From: Streptomyces sp. GQFP
GTDB taxonomy: Bacteria; Actinomycetota; Actinomycetes; Streptomycetales; Streptomycetaceae
Length of the DNA stretch: 64,000 bases
Direction of reading: 5' to 3'
Assembly (NCBI RefSeq): GCF_021545335.1
Contig: NZ_CP089312.1
Location: 4,650,001 to 4,714,000 of the forward strand
Shown: piece after piece, positions 54,411 through 62,990 of the stretch
Numbering within the stretch: the stretch's first letter is position 1
Layout of the letters: every line of letters starts with the position of its first letter
Position numbers and translations under genes: made by a program
Notes under the pieces: generated by a model
The model's input: only the letters and a program-made list of their open reading frames with translations
What the model was told of the DNA's origin: nothing
The model's database searches: none

Positions 54411-54827
54411 ATGAGCACAGCACGAGTCTGGGGACTCACTTGCCCAGGTTTCCCAGAAGAGATCAGCCGGGCCCGCCGCTGGACCCGCGACATCCTGCGC
54501 GACTCCCCCATGGCCGACGACGCCGAACTGATCGTCAGCGAGCTGAGCACGAACGCGGTTCTGCACACGGCCAGCGGATTGGAGGCCGGAAGCTTCCATC
54601 TGGCACTCGCGGTCTCGGCGCAGGTGATCGCCCTGTCGGTCACGGACGACGGGGGCACGGGCACGGCCCCGAAGGTCGAGCACCGGGACCAGGAGGCGGA
54701 GCACGGCCGGGGCCTGGGCATGGTCAGCGCACTCGCCCACCGGGTCGTGGTCCACGACAGCCAGTACGGCTACACGGTGACTGCGGAACTCTTCAAGGAC
54801 ACGCGCTCGGGAGGTCTTCCGTGCTGA
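54399..54827 (+). CDS. ATP-binding protein, HATPase_c_2 / RsbW-like
   Basis: 142 residues from ATG 54399 (GAAGGA six bases before); ATG 54411 is possible. GHKL N box (IVSELSTNAVLHT) and G box (EHGRGLGMVSALAHRVVVHD). A regulator of the anti-sigma kinase type, often carried by AICEs. The operator overlapping its start suggests GntR control. It overlaps the next gene by seven bases. Confidence 0.85.
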   Translation: MHEYMSTARVWGLTCPGFPEEISRARRWTRDILRDSPMADDAELIVSELSTNAVLHTASGLEAGSFHLALAVSAQVIALSVTDDGGTGTAPKVEHRDQEAEHGRGLGMVSALAHRVVVHDSQYGYTVTAELFKDTRSGGLPC

Positions 54828-55228
54828 CAAACGGGCCCCGCCGGGGCTTCTGGTGCGAGTGCTGGACCGAGGACCTGACCGAGGCGGAGCAGCCCGTACT
54901 GCGGGCGTCCTTCGACGCCTACTCGCCACCCCAGGCAGACAGATGGATTGCGATCGCGCTGCGCACCATCTCACCGGCACTCGACTCGGACGCCTCCGAC
55001 GAGGCATGGGCCTGGCTCTACGACGGACGCATCGAAACCAGGAGAGCTCTCCTTCACGCAAGACCCTGCACGGTGTCCATCACCCACGCCGACACTCGTA
55101 TCACCTGGACCGTCCGACCGGCGCTCTTCCTGCCCCTCACACACCGCCAAGGAGTCGAACTCCCAGCCTGTGCACACGACTTCAAGGCCCCCACCAGCCA
55201 CAGAACCGAGCCCCAGCAGACCGACTGA
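54821..55228 (+). CDS. Conserved hypothetical protein of Streptomyces mobile elements
   Basis: 135 residues from GTG 54821 with GGGAGG seven bases upstream. Begins MLTNGPRRGFWCECWTEDLT, with QADRWIAIALRTISPALDSD, DEAWAWLYDGRIETRRALL and a basic/aromatic C-terminus. No domain recognised. Translationally coupled to the ATP-binding protein (7-base overlap), so probably its partner. Confidence 0.65.
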   Translation: MLTNGPRRGFWCECWTEDLTEAEQPVLRASFDAYSPPQADRWIAIALRTISPALDSDASDEAWAWLYDGRIETRRALLHARPCTVSITHADTRITWTVRPALFLPLTHRQGVELPACAHDFKAPTSHRTEPQQTD

Positions 55229-55279
55229 GTTACAACTTTCTCTACTGGTTCAAGGCGGCTCGCTCCGCTCCCCGCGCGC

Positions 55280-55300
55280 GGCCCGGCCCCCGGCCGGGCC
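55280..55300. terminator. GC-rich bidirectional terminator
   Basis: GGCCCGGCC / GGCCGGGCC, 9-bp stem, 3-nt loop, between convergent genes ending at 55228 and 55490. The rest of 55229-55489 holds nothing recognisable. Confidence 0.65.
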
Positions 55301-55489
55301 TGCGCTCCTGCCTTCGTCCCGCTCCAGCCCGGCCGACGCCCAGGCCGCCCTCAGAACAGTCAGCGGCCTGGTGCCGGAGAAGGGTACGTCGCGGCTGAGG
55401 CGACCGCCTTCGCTGGGCCATGATCACTCGCGTCAAATCAGTGCCATCGCAATTCCGCTACACCGACCTGTCTGTCAGGTGCCCGATCG

Positions 55490-57283
55490 TCAGCTGAATC
55501 CCTTCACGAGAGCTGCGACTTTCCTAAATTCGGTGATTTCTTCCGTGGAAGAACCTTGCCTGACGAAGACTCGATCCCCACAATAGGAAAGATCGCTTTG
55601 ACCGGGAATCAAGACTCTAATAACCGAGAGACCTTTATATTCGATTGTGTCCACACCGCTCATAATTTGGGTCGCCAAAGGTTCACTGATCGGTTGCTGG
55701 GCAAGTTTCGCCACAAAGCGTTGCACGTAAGCATCCAGCGAGATTTTAAGAATCTTCGCTTCCCTGTCTACGCCCACGACGTGATGTTGTCCGACTTCCA
55801 TTGAGGTCACAGAATCAAGCATTTCGATTCTCTGCACATCGGCTTCCTTGTCGGCGACCCCAACAAACAGATAACCCTCGTGACCTCGTTGCACATTAGC
55901 GATTCCGCAAATGGTTTCGGCTAGCCGCTGGAATAGTGCGTCATCCCACTTTCTGCGGTTATCTAGCCTGAGGACCCCCTGCTTAAACTCGTACCGACTG
56001 GTTTCAATCCTGGATCTACGCAACGAGTTCTCGAAGTCCAGAGCCAACCCTGGCCCGTGACCAAAGACAGGAGGCACCCTGTTCACAAAGTATCTCTGGA
56101 TAAGCCCCGTGATTGTATCAATATTAGAAGTGCGCTCCTCGGCCGAAGTATAGTGCCGTGCACTCTTTAGGCGAGGTCCAACATTCCTGAGGGCAGCAAC
56201 AATGGCCGCATTGTCGGCGGGCGACTTCTGCTGGCGAACAATGAGATCAAAGAAAGCCATAAAAATGGCATAGAACGGTGTCCGGATAGGGTTTCCACTC
56301 CCAGGACGAACCAGATTCCTGAGACCGTTCGGGCCGGGGAGTTGGGAGTCGATCACCTCCGTCAGTACAGAGAACGTGGACTGGATCTCCTCTTGTAGTC
56401 GCCGACTGCCGTGGGCTGCAAGGGTTCGTTCGACACGCTTATGTTTTTCGCTTTGCGAATCATAGATCTCATCGAACTCTTCTTTACTGGCAGGGAAAGG
56501 ACTTCCGAGCAAAATAGAGGCCGCAACATCCGCCACCATCTGTTCGTCGTCGCCTTCCCGCAGTTGTTTTACGTTGAGAATGCCATGCCGGATCCATACC
56601 GTGTCTTCTGCGCGAACCCCATACTGCTGCTTTTCGCGAGATGACTCAATGGAGATACTGGGCATGTCATGGAGAAGCAGAACGTCATCGGAAACATCTC
56701 CTCGCAGAGAGCTCGCAACGGTCCGCACCAACTCCGAAAAGGAGTTGAGCATTCCAGCTTGCCGCTTTTCCTGAGCGCTCAACTGGCGACCATTCGAGTT
56801 AATCCGACTGAATACGTCTGTGATTTGCCCCTCAGTCTGGGTCGGAAAGATCGTAACGGCTAGTTGGTAATCGAGTAGATTCGCACACTTGGCGGCAGGG
56901 AGCAGGGTTTCAGTTTCAGCTGGTGTGAAAGCCTTAGCCTCAGCAGCCTGGCGCGCCCGAGCGCTTTGCCCCAGATCAAAATGCATGCCCTTATACTCGA
57001 ACTTCTGCTCAATGAAGGCAAAGATGGCATCTAGGCGCTGCATGCCATCAATGATCTCGTACTTTCCGCTCCCGTGAATCTCCGGCCTTTCAGCAAGAAG
57101 GATCAGGGGGATGGGGTAGCCGTCCAGGATGCTGTCAATTAGGAGCTGTTTTTCGGCTACAGACCATACGAGCTTTCGCTGGTACCGTCGATTCACCAGG
57201 AGTGAGTCGTCCCTGAAAAGCCGATATGCTTCCTGAACGCTCATGCCTCGGGGGGTAATGGAAACGTGGACTTCAGACGACAA
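55490..57283 (-). CDS. DUF262-AlbA_2 fusion protein (probable anti-phage/nucleic-acid protein)
   Basis: 597 residues from TTG 57283 (AGGGAG six bases upstream; the longer frame to 57676 is high-GC and unlike the gene). N-terminal DUF262/GmrS-like ParB-fold domain with YQRKLVWSVAEKQLLIDSIL and IIDGMQRLDAIFAF (DGxQR). A helical middle follows. The C-terminal 170 residues form an AlbA_2/Schlafen-type domain (SRYEFKQGVLRLD, FQRLAETICGIANV, GYLFVGVADKEADV). DUF262 proteins include the GmrSD nucleases against modified phage DNA; AlbA_2 is nucleic-acid related. GC is near 50 percent, far below neighbours, so it is recently acquired. Confidence 0.8.
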   Translation of the reverse strand: MSSEVHVSITPRGMSVQEAYRLFRDDSLLVNRRYQRKLVWSVAEKQLLIDSILDGYPIPLILLAERPEIHGSGKYEIIDGMQRLDAIFAFIEQKFEYKGMHFDLGQSARARQAAEAKAFTPAETETLLPAAKCANLLDYQLAVTIFPTQTEGQITDVFSRINSNGRQLSAQEKRQAGMLNSFSELVRTVASSLRGDVSDDVLLLHDMPSISIESSREKQQYGVRAEDTVWIRHGILNVKQLREGDDEQMVADVAASILLGSPFPASKEEFDEIYDSQSEKHKRVERTLAAHGSRRLQEEIQSTFSVLTEVIDSQLPGPNGLRNLVRPGSGNPIRTPFYAIFMAFFDLIVRQQKSPADNAAIVAALRNVGPRLKSARHYTSAEERTSNIDTITGLIQRYFVNRVPPVFGHGPGLALDFENSLRRSRIETSRYEFKQGVLRLDNRRKWDDALFQRLAETICGIANVQRGHEGYLFVGVADKEADVQRIEMLDSVTSMEVGQHHVVGVDREAKILKISLDAYVQRFVAKLAQQPISEPLATQIMSGVDTIEYKGLSVIRVLIPGQSDLSYCGDRVFVRQGSSTEEITEFRKVAALVKGFS

Positions 57284-57858
57284 GGTCCGCTCCCTCGCGT
57301 GTGCGGTGTGCAGTCCGCACAGCTTGGCACGTCCGGGCGTACTGTGTCTGAGTTTGTGCAAGGAGCGGGCTGGCAGGTCTCCATCTGCTCGCATTGCTAA
57401 GTCGCCTCCACCCCCTACGGTCTCCACCCAGAGGGCTCCCCGCATCGTAGTCACCGGCCGGTCGTCGTGGGTTGCTCTGGTCAGCACCACGACAGCGTGG
57501 CTAAGGCCGGTGGGGGTGCAACGAGGCACACGCGCACCTGATCGGTTGGCCGGCCCGCCATCGTGGCTGGCTGTCGGCGGCTGAGGTTCAGACAGACGGA
57601 GTCGAGGGGGCCGCCGTCGGCCAAGCGGGCGTTCGCAATGATCAATGCTGGGCCGTCCGCCGGTTGCCGAGGTCACTCACCGGCGACCAACAACGACAGA
57701 CGAGCCCCGATGAGGGCAACAGCACGAAGAGATCGTGCCAGAACCGTGCCAGGTCGTACGGGGAACCACGGGGAACGGCGGGGACCATGTCGTCGACCAA
57801 TCAGGTGTCGTAGCCGCCCCGCCGCAGGTCAGGCCAGCAATCGCCCTCAGAAGCCCCA
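57284..57858. other. Right end of S4 without a supported gene (575 bp)
   Basis: High-GC sequence with no convincing gene; no integrase is present where AICEs usually keep it. Arm-like GTGCCA repeats occur at 57735 and 57746 (11-bp period), then three CGGGGAAC-like direct repeats at 57759-57785. Confidence 0.55.
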
Positions 57859-57903
57859 AGCTTCCCAAGCTGAGAGTGCGAGTTCGATTCTCGTCACCCG
57901 CTC
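57859..57903 (+). repeat. att5 (attR): 45-nt tRNA-Gly core copy
   Basis: Identical to att1. Followed by hairpin AAACCCCAGGTC...GACCTGGGGTT and then TTTGTTGCCTAGTCCAATT, which resembles the sequence after att1 (TTTGTTGTCTAGTCCAATT). No arm repeat lies on its right, so this is the chromosome side of the array. Confidence 0.88.
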
Positions 57904-57975
57904 CATATTGAAACCCCAGGTCAGCGACCTGGGGTTCATTTGTTGCCTAGTCCAATTCGGGGTGCGGGTTCTGGG

Positions 57976-59274
57976 TCAGACCACCGCCGGCTGAGGCTCA
58001 GCGGCCTCGCGGGTCAGGTGGCCGGTCCTGTGCAGTCCGTAGAGGGACGCGGCGCAGGCCAGTCCCAGGACGAGCAGGGCCAGCCAGGGCAGTGCGGACA
58101 TGCCCGCCGACCGCGCGGCGTCGAGGGCCGCCCCGGTGAGCAGGTTGCCCAAGGTGATGCCGGCACCGCAGATGGTGTTGTAGAGGCCGTAGTGCGTCGC
58201 GACCAGGCGATCGCCGGACAGGCGGACGATCGTGTCCATCTCGAAGGGGTACGCGATCATCGTCCCCAGCGCCAGCAGCAGCGCGGCCAGCGTCGGCGGG
58301 ACGGCGGCGAGCAGCCAGCGCCCCACCCCCTCGTCCGGTATGGGCACGGCCGTCGCCGCGAGCAGCGGTACGAACGCCACGCCCATGCTCAACAGCCCCC
58401 AGGCCAGGGCCTGTCCGGGCTCCAGCCGATCCTTGCACCACGCGGTCACCCGGGTCTGGCCGAAGATCGTGGCCAGGCCCGAAGCCGCGAAGAGCACCGC
58501 GACGGCCGCGGTTCCGAACTCGCCGTCGCCGCCCAGGCGTCGTACCTCCAGCGGCAGTGCCAGGTAGACCTGGAAGGACAGGACGTACGAGCCGATCATG
58601 GCCGTCGAGAAGAGCAGGAACGCGCGGTTGCGCAGGATCCCGCCCCACTGGGCCAGCACGCGCTCCCGCCCGCCGGACTTCGCGTCCTCCGCGTCGTCCG
58701 CCCGCCTCGTGGGCAGCGAGCGGATCTGTACGACGCTCAGTACCGCGAAGACCGCCGCCGAGGCGAGGCAGGTGATGCGGAAGTCGAAGCCGGTCAGCAG
58801 CATCCCCACCAGCGGGCCGAGCAGGATGCCCGCCTGGTAGAAGACGTTGAAGAGGGCGAACGCCTCGACCCTGCGCTCCCCCGCGTCGGCGGCGAGATAG
58901 GCACGTACGGCCGGGTTGAACAACGCCCCCGCGAAGCCGGTCGCCGCCGAGGCGGCGAGCAGCGCGGGAACCGAGTCGACCAGACCGAGCGTGGCGAAGC
59001 CCACCGTGCGCAGCACGCATCCGGCGACTATCAGCGGCTTGTAGCCGAGTCGGTCGGCCAGGGTGCCGCCGATGAGGAACATGCCCTGCTGGCTGAAGTT
59101 CCGTACGCCCAGGATGAGTCCGACCAGCCAGCCGGCCAGGCCGAGGGAGCCGGATAGGTGGGCGGCCAGGTACGGCATCAGCATGTAGAAGCCGAGGTTG
59201 ATGGTGAACTGGTTCACCATGAGGAGTTGGACGCTCCGTTCGTAGGAGCGGACCTGAGTGAGCATCGTCTTCAC
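57976..59274 (-). CDS. MFS transporter
   Basis: 432 residues from GTG 59274, overlapping the PLP-enzyme stop (GTGA). Twelve hydrophobic segments with GGTLADRLGYKPLIVAG (MFS A-motif, after helix 2) and a charged central loop (RRADDAEDAKSGGRERVLA). It resembles drug or metabolite exporters. Coupling to the PLP gene suggests export of that enzyme's product. First gene outside the att array. Confidence 0.9.
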   Translation of the reverse strand: MKTMLTQVRSYERSVQLLMVNQFTINLGFYMLMPYLAAHLSGSLGLAGWLVGLILGVRNFSQQGMFLIGGTLADRLGYKPLIVAGCVLRTVGFATLGLVDSVPALLAASAATGFAGALFNPAVRAYLAADAGERRVEAFALFNVFYQAGILLGPLVGMLLTGFDFRITCLASAAVFAVLSVVQIRSLPTRRADDAEDAKSGGRERVLAQWGGILRNRAFLLFSTAMIGSYVLSFQVYLALPLEVRRLGGDGEFGTAAVAVLFAASGLATIFGQTRVTAWCKDRLEPGQALAWGLLSMGVAFVPLLAATAVPIPDEGVGRWLLAAVPPTLAALLLALGTMIAYPFEMDTIVRLSGDRLVATHYGLYNTICGAGITLGNLLTGAALDAARSAGMSALPWLALLVLGLACAASLYGLHRTGHLTREAAEPQPAVV

Positions 59275-60383
59275 CGCGCCGCCTCGCCTTCGGCGCCGGC
59301 CGTCTCGGCCATCAGGGCGAGGGGGTCGCTGACCCTCGTGCAGCGGGTCCAGCGGGTGACTTCCTTCTCGTCGGGCCTGCCCACTACCTCCGGTTCGGGG
59401 GCGGGCGTCACGCCCAACAGCCCGTGCCTGGCGCAGTATTCGTCGTCGTAGACCGTCTCCAGGTACCGCTGAGGCCCGTCGGGGAAGATCGCCACGATCC
59501 GGGTGCCGGCAGGAGTCGTACGGGCGAGCCAGCCGGCGACCAGCGCGACCGCGCCGACGCTCCAGCCGCCCGTGGCGTAGTGCGAGGTGGCCAACTTCCT
59601 GCAGGCCCAGACCGATTCGCCCGGTGCCACCCAGTGCACCTCGCTGAAGTTCTCGTAGGCGACGTTGCGCGGGTGGATGCTGGAGCCGAGGCCGCGCATC
59701 AGGCGGGGTCGGGCGGGCTGGCCGAAGATGGTCGAGCCGACGGTGTCCACGCCGACCAGTCGCATCTCGGGGTACAGCTGGCGCAGGACGCGCGAGATGC
59801 CGGCCGAGTGGCCGCCCGTCCCGACGCTGCAGACCAGTACGTCGATGTGGCCCACTTGCGAGGCGAGTTCGAGGGCGAGCGGGGTGTAGGCCGAGACGTT
59901 GTCCGGGTTGCTGTACTGGTCGGGGCACCAGGCGTCGGGGCTCCGCGTCAGCAGTTCGGCGACCCGGTCGCGGCGGGCCTGCTGCCAGCCGCCGACGGAG
60001 TGCGGTTCGGGCGCCATGTCGACTGTGGCCCCGTAGGCCGTGAGCAAACGATTCATCGACGGTTCGAGGCCCGGGTCGGTGACCAGGGTGACGGGGTGCC
60101 CATAGACCATTCCGGCCAGGGCGAGGCCCAGGCCGAGCGTGCCGCTGGTCGACTCGATGATCGGACGTCCCGGACGCAAATCGCCGCGGGCGCGGGCCCG
60201 TTCGACCATGTGCAGGGCGGGACGGTCCTTGATGCCGCCGGGGTTGAAGCCCTCCAGCTTGGCCCAGAAGCCCCGGTCGGGCGGAGAGAAGGGCTGGGAT
60301 ACGCGCAGGACAGGGGTGTTGCCGACCAGCCCGGGGAGGGTGGAGTCGGCGGGGGTGAAGTCACTCGTGGTCAGAGAGTGCAT
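59271..60383 (-). CDS. PLP-dependent cysteine synthase/CBS-family enzyme
   Basis: 370 residues from ATG 60383. Fold type II PLP enzyme: LVGNTPVLRV, Schiff-base lysine in GFNPGGIKDRPAL, substrate loop ESTSGTLGLGLA and phosphate-binding GTGGHSAG. The reaction is probably beta-replacement on an O-acylated or phosphorylated serine. The long C-terminus and fusion-like coupling to an MFS exporter suggest a non-housekeeping role, for example an unusual amino acid or an SbnA-like step; not provable here. Confidence 0.87.
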   Translation of the reverse strand: MHSLTTSDFTPADSTLPGLVGNTPVLRVSQPFSPPDRGFWAKLEGFNPGGIKDRPALHMVERARARGDLRPGRPIIESTSGTLGLGLALAGMVYGHPVTLVTDPGLEPSMNRLLTAYGATVDMAPEPHSVGGWQQARRDRVAELLTRSPDAWCPDQYSNPDNVSAYTPLALELASQVGHIDVLVCSVGTGGHSAGISRVLRQLYPEMRLVGVDTVGSTIFGQPARPRLMRGLGSSIHPRNVAYENFSEVHWVAPGESVWACRKLATSHYATGGWSVGAVALVAGWLARTTPAGTRIVAIFPDGPQRYLETVYDDEYCARHGLLGVTPAPEPEVVGRPDEKEVTRWTRCTRVSDPLALMAETAGAEGEAAR

Positions 60384-60490
60384 CTCTTTCGCTCTCGTTC
60401 GATGCGGACGCGTGCGGATGCTCGTCTCGCGCGCCTGCGAGTGCGCGGCGCGCGGCGGGTCCGGCCGGGGCCGACCTGCCAGGGCGACGC

Positions 60491-61033
60491 CTATATGCGC
60501 CACTGGCAGAGGGAGATGAGAGCGGACCGGACACCGCTCGGCGGAAGTCTTCGCGCGGCGCCATGGGGATCGTGCGAGAGGCGGTCCGCCGCGTCCGTCA
60601 GCGACGCCGCGTCGGTGGTCGCAGGCGATGAGACACGAGCCGAGGACTTCGAGAACGCGGCTGCCTCGGCAGGGGCGTCGTGACAACGGTCGGGAGTGCC
60701 CGATGCGTCGAGGATCTCGTCCTCGGAGTCGTCCGGGGGCGACGGGGCTTCACTCGACGCGGCGGCCAAGTGACCGTGACGCTGCTCCGACGGTAGGAAC
60801 TGATCGCTGAGACACGTCAGCATCGCGAACAGCAGGGCGTACAGCGCGGCCCAGACGAATCGGTTCCTCCGGAGCGAACACGCCGTGTGGGCATGGATAT
60901 GGATATGGATGGGGACGGCGGCAGGCGTGGGGGGCACAAGTCCTCCGTGCGGCCCTGCCCCGGCCGGAAGGATCACGGCAGGGACAGAGATCAGTGGGGG
61001 GATGGCGTGATGGCGGAATCGGCCGTCGACCAT
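60491..61033 (-). CDS. Hypothetical membrane-anchored protein
   Basis: Up to 180 residues; the start is uncertain (no clear ribosome site at ATG 61033). A His-rich stretch (PIHIHIHAHTA) precedes one strong hydrophobic helix (FVWAALYALLFAMLTCLSDQ), then an acidic Ser/Ala/Pro-rich tail. The coding bias is Streptomyces-like. It lies beside DUF6153 and DUF305 genes, which also encode His/Met-rich surface proteins. No family recognised. Confidence 0.4.
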   Translation of the reverse strand: MVDGRFRHHAIPPLISVPAVILPAGAGPHGGLVPPTPAAVPIHIHIHAHTACSLRRNRFVWAALYALLFAMLTCLSDQFLPSEQRHGHLAAASSEAPSPPDDSEDEILDASGTPDRCHDAPAEAAAFSKSSARVSSPATTDAASLTDAADRLSHDPHGAARRLPPSGVRSALISLCQWRI

Positions 61034-61094
61034 CCCCGCACCGCGCCGAAGAACGCCACGCGGAGGAGGTCAGACGCCAGGAAGGCGCGCTGAC

Positions 61095-61592
61095 CTAGAT
61101 ACGCAGAACCGCGGAGTCCGCCGCATGCGCTGGCGTGGCTACGAAGTCCCGGGCCGCGGCGTGACGAGTGTCCGCCAGCCGGGGCAGGCCGCCGTCACCG
61201 CTCTCCGAGCTCAGCGAAGACAGGCAGGGCACGCTCACACCGGGCCCCTGCGGAGGCTGCCCCAGCGCGCACTCCCCGCCGACATGGTGCTGCCCGTGCT
61301 GCCCGTGCTGCCCATGACCGTCGTGATGGTCGCCTGACGGAGCGTCGGGCGTCGCGCTCGCGGACACCGTCGACGTGGCAATCGCAACCTTCTCGCGGAC
61401 CGCGATGGGCTCGAAATGAACGTCGGACACCGTGGCGCCTTCGCCGGAAGCGACGTGACGCACCGTGGTATCGGGGCTGACGGCATGCGTATACAGCAGA
61501 CCGAAGAGGAACAGGCCCAGGCCCAGCACGCGCCACAGAACCGCTGTCGAGCGGCTCCGCTGCACACCGGAAGGCGACCAGGCCGTAATCAC
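61095..61592 (-). CDS. DUF6153 family protein
   Basis: 165 residues from GTG 61592 (AGGA upstream). One N-terminal helix (VLGLGLFLFGLLYTHAVSP), a His/Gly/Gln-rich middle (GDHHDGHGQHGQHGQHH), then ECALGQPPQGPGVSVPCLS and the terminal SAVLRI. The two cysteines and His-rich loop suggest metal binding outside the membrane. A second family member is at 62559. Confidence 0.78.
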   Translation of the reverse strand: MITAWSPSGVQRSRSTAVLWRVLGLGLFLFGLLYTHAVSPDTTVRHVASGEGATVSDVHFEPIAVREKVAIATSTVSASATPDAPSGDHHDGHGQHGQHGQHHVGGECALGQPPQGPGVSVPCLSSLSSESGDGGLPRLADTRHAAARDFVATPAHAADSAVLRI

Positions 61593-61823
61593 GCCGTGAT
61601 CCTAACCCGCCTCAGAAGCCACTTGCGTTTTGAGCGATGGGAACACTGCGTGAACAAGCCACGTACGCCTGAGCCTGCCACCGCGTGAGACCAATCACAG
61701 GGACGGGAAAGGTACTTCATCAAATGCAAACAGTCGGTACGGTGCCTCGAACCTCGCGGCAAACACGAAAGCGGTGGGCCGCCGGGGTGAGTCCCCGGCG
61801 GCCCACCGATTCATGGCGCTGCG

Positions 61824-62471
61824 TCAGCTCTTGCCGAGCATCTTGTTCATCTGCTCGATCTCGGCGGTCTGGGCCGTGATGACGGCGTCCGCGAGCTTCG
61901 TCGCGGGGCCGTACTTGCCGTCGGCCTTCTCGGTCTCGGCCATCTCGATGGCGCCCTCGTGGTGCTGGACCATCATGTCGAGGAACATCCTGTCGAACTC
62001 GGCGCTGGATGCCTTCTCCAGCTTGTCCATGTCCTCGCTGCTCATCATTCCGGGCATGTCGGACGACATGTCGTGGCCCTCCATGCCTGACATGTCGGCG
62101 GGAACTTCCTCGCCCCATGAGGTGAGCCAGCCGGACATCGTCTTGATCTCCGGGTCCTGCTCCCCCTTGATCTTCGTGGCGAGGTCCTTGACCTCCTGCG
62201 ACGAGGCACGGTCGGCGGCCAGCTCGGCCATCTCGACGGCCTGGCGGTGGTGCTGGATCATCTCCGTGGCGAAGTCGACGTCGGCGTCGTTGTGCTCGCC
62301 GGCCTCGGCCGAGGCGGACGCGGGTGCGGGTGCGGGTGCGGAGGGGCTGGAGTCGGAACCCATGGATCCCATGTCGTGCCCTCCGCCGCCACAGGCGGTG
62401 AGCACGAGGGCGGCCATTCCGGCGGTGGCGGTGAGGGCGGTACGGCGGATGAGCTTGCGGTGTGCGGTCAT
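61824..62471 (-). CDS. DUF305 lipoprotein (copper-associated)
   Basis: 215 residues. Lipobox LVLTAC after the signal helix, then Ser/Pro/Ala linker and a DUF305 four-helix ferritin-like domain with two HH motifs (MIQHHRQAVEMAELA, MVQHHEGAIEMAET) and a Met-rich loop (MSGMEGHDMSSDMPGMM). DUF305 proteins are often copper-responsive and surface exposed. Located between two DUF6153 genes. Confidence 0.9.
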   Translation of the reverse strand: MTAHRKLIRRTALTATAGMAALVLTACGGGGHDMGSMGSDSSPSAPAPAPASASAEAGEHNDADVDFATEMIQHHRQAVEMAELAADRASSQEVKDLATKIKGEQDPEIKTMSGWLTSWGEEVPADMSGMEGHDMSSDMPGMMSSEDMDKLEKASSAEFDRMFLDMMVQHHEGAIEMAETEKADGKYGPATKLADAVITAQTAEIEQMNKMLGKS

Positions 62472-62558
62472 GGTTGAACTCCTGGGGTCGGATCTGCGAA
62501 GGGCATGCCGATACGTGGCGCCGCGCCCTCATGGGCATGCGGCGTCACGCGGGCCGCT

Positions 62559-62990
62559 CTAGATCCGCAGGAGCTGGAGTTCGGAGAGTGAAGGCGGCGC
62601 CCGGCCGCCGTCGGGGCCGCTGCCGCCCGGAGAAGTGACCACGAGGGGCACTCCGGCGCAGGCCACCACATCGGGCAGCAGCTCGGGCACGACACCGGGT
62701 GCCCCGGTCACCGACGCGGAGGCACAGGTCGGATCCGCGTGGTTCGTGTGGCCCTGGCAGTCGCCGCCGTGATCGCAGCCGGCGGACTTGGACACCGTGG
62801 CACCCATGCCCATGCCCATACCCATGCCCGCGGACGCCACCGTCCGGTCGTGCCCGTGGGCAGCCGCGAGCTCCGGCACCGGTCCGAGACCGTGCATACC
62901 GAGCAGGCCCAGCAGCAGAGCGCCCACGAGCAACCCACAGGACCGCAAGAGCGATTGCGGTGAAGGGGCGAGCTGTACGCGGCGCGTCAC
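62559..62990 (-). CDS. DUF6153 family protein
   Basis: 143 residues from GTG 62990. N-terminal helix (SLLRSCGLLVGALLLGLLGM), a GMGMGMGMG methionine repeat, Cys/His-rich CDHGGDCQGHTNH, a second cysteine pair (CASAS, VACAGVP) and the terminal LSELQLLRI. It is a paralogue of the 61095 product; both end in LRI. It is divergent from blaI, and so may share its operator region. Metal binding inferred. Confidence 0.72.
   Translation of the reverse strand: MTRRVQLAPSPQSLLRSCGLLVGALLLGLLGMHGLGPVPELAAAHGHDRTVASAGMGMGMGMGATVSKSAGCDHGGDCQGHTNHADPTCASASVTGAPGVVPELLPDVVACAGVPLVVTSPGGSGPDGGRAPPSLSELQLLRI

Noticed and set aside
57284..57676. N-terminal extension of the DUF262 protein to 57676.
   Set aside because: The extension is high-GC and low-complexity, while the gene itself is AT-rich; a TTG at 57283 has a good AGGGAG site.
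43373..57903. The tRNA-Gly fragments at att2-att5 as additional tRNA genes.
   Set aside because: Only the 3' half is present; D-arm and 5' acceptor strand are missing at all four sites.
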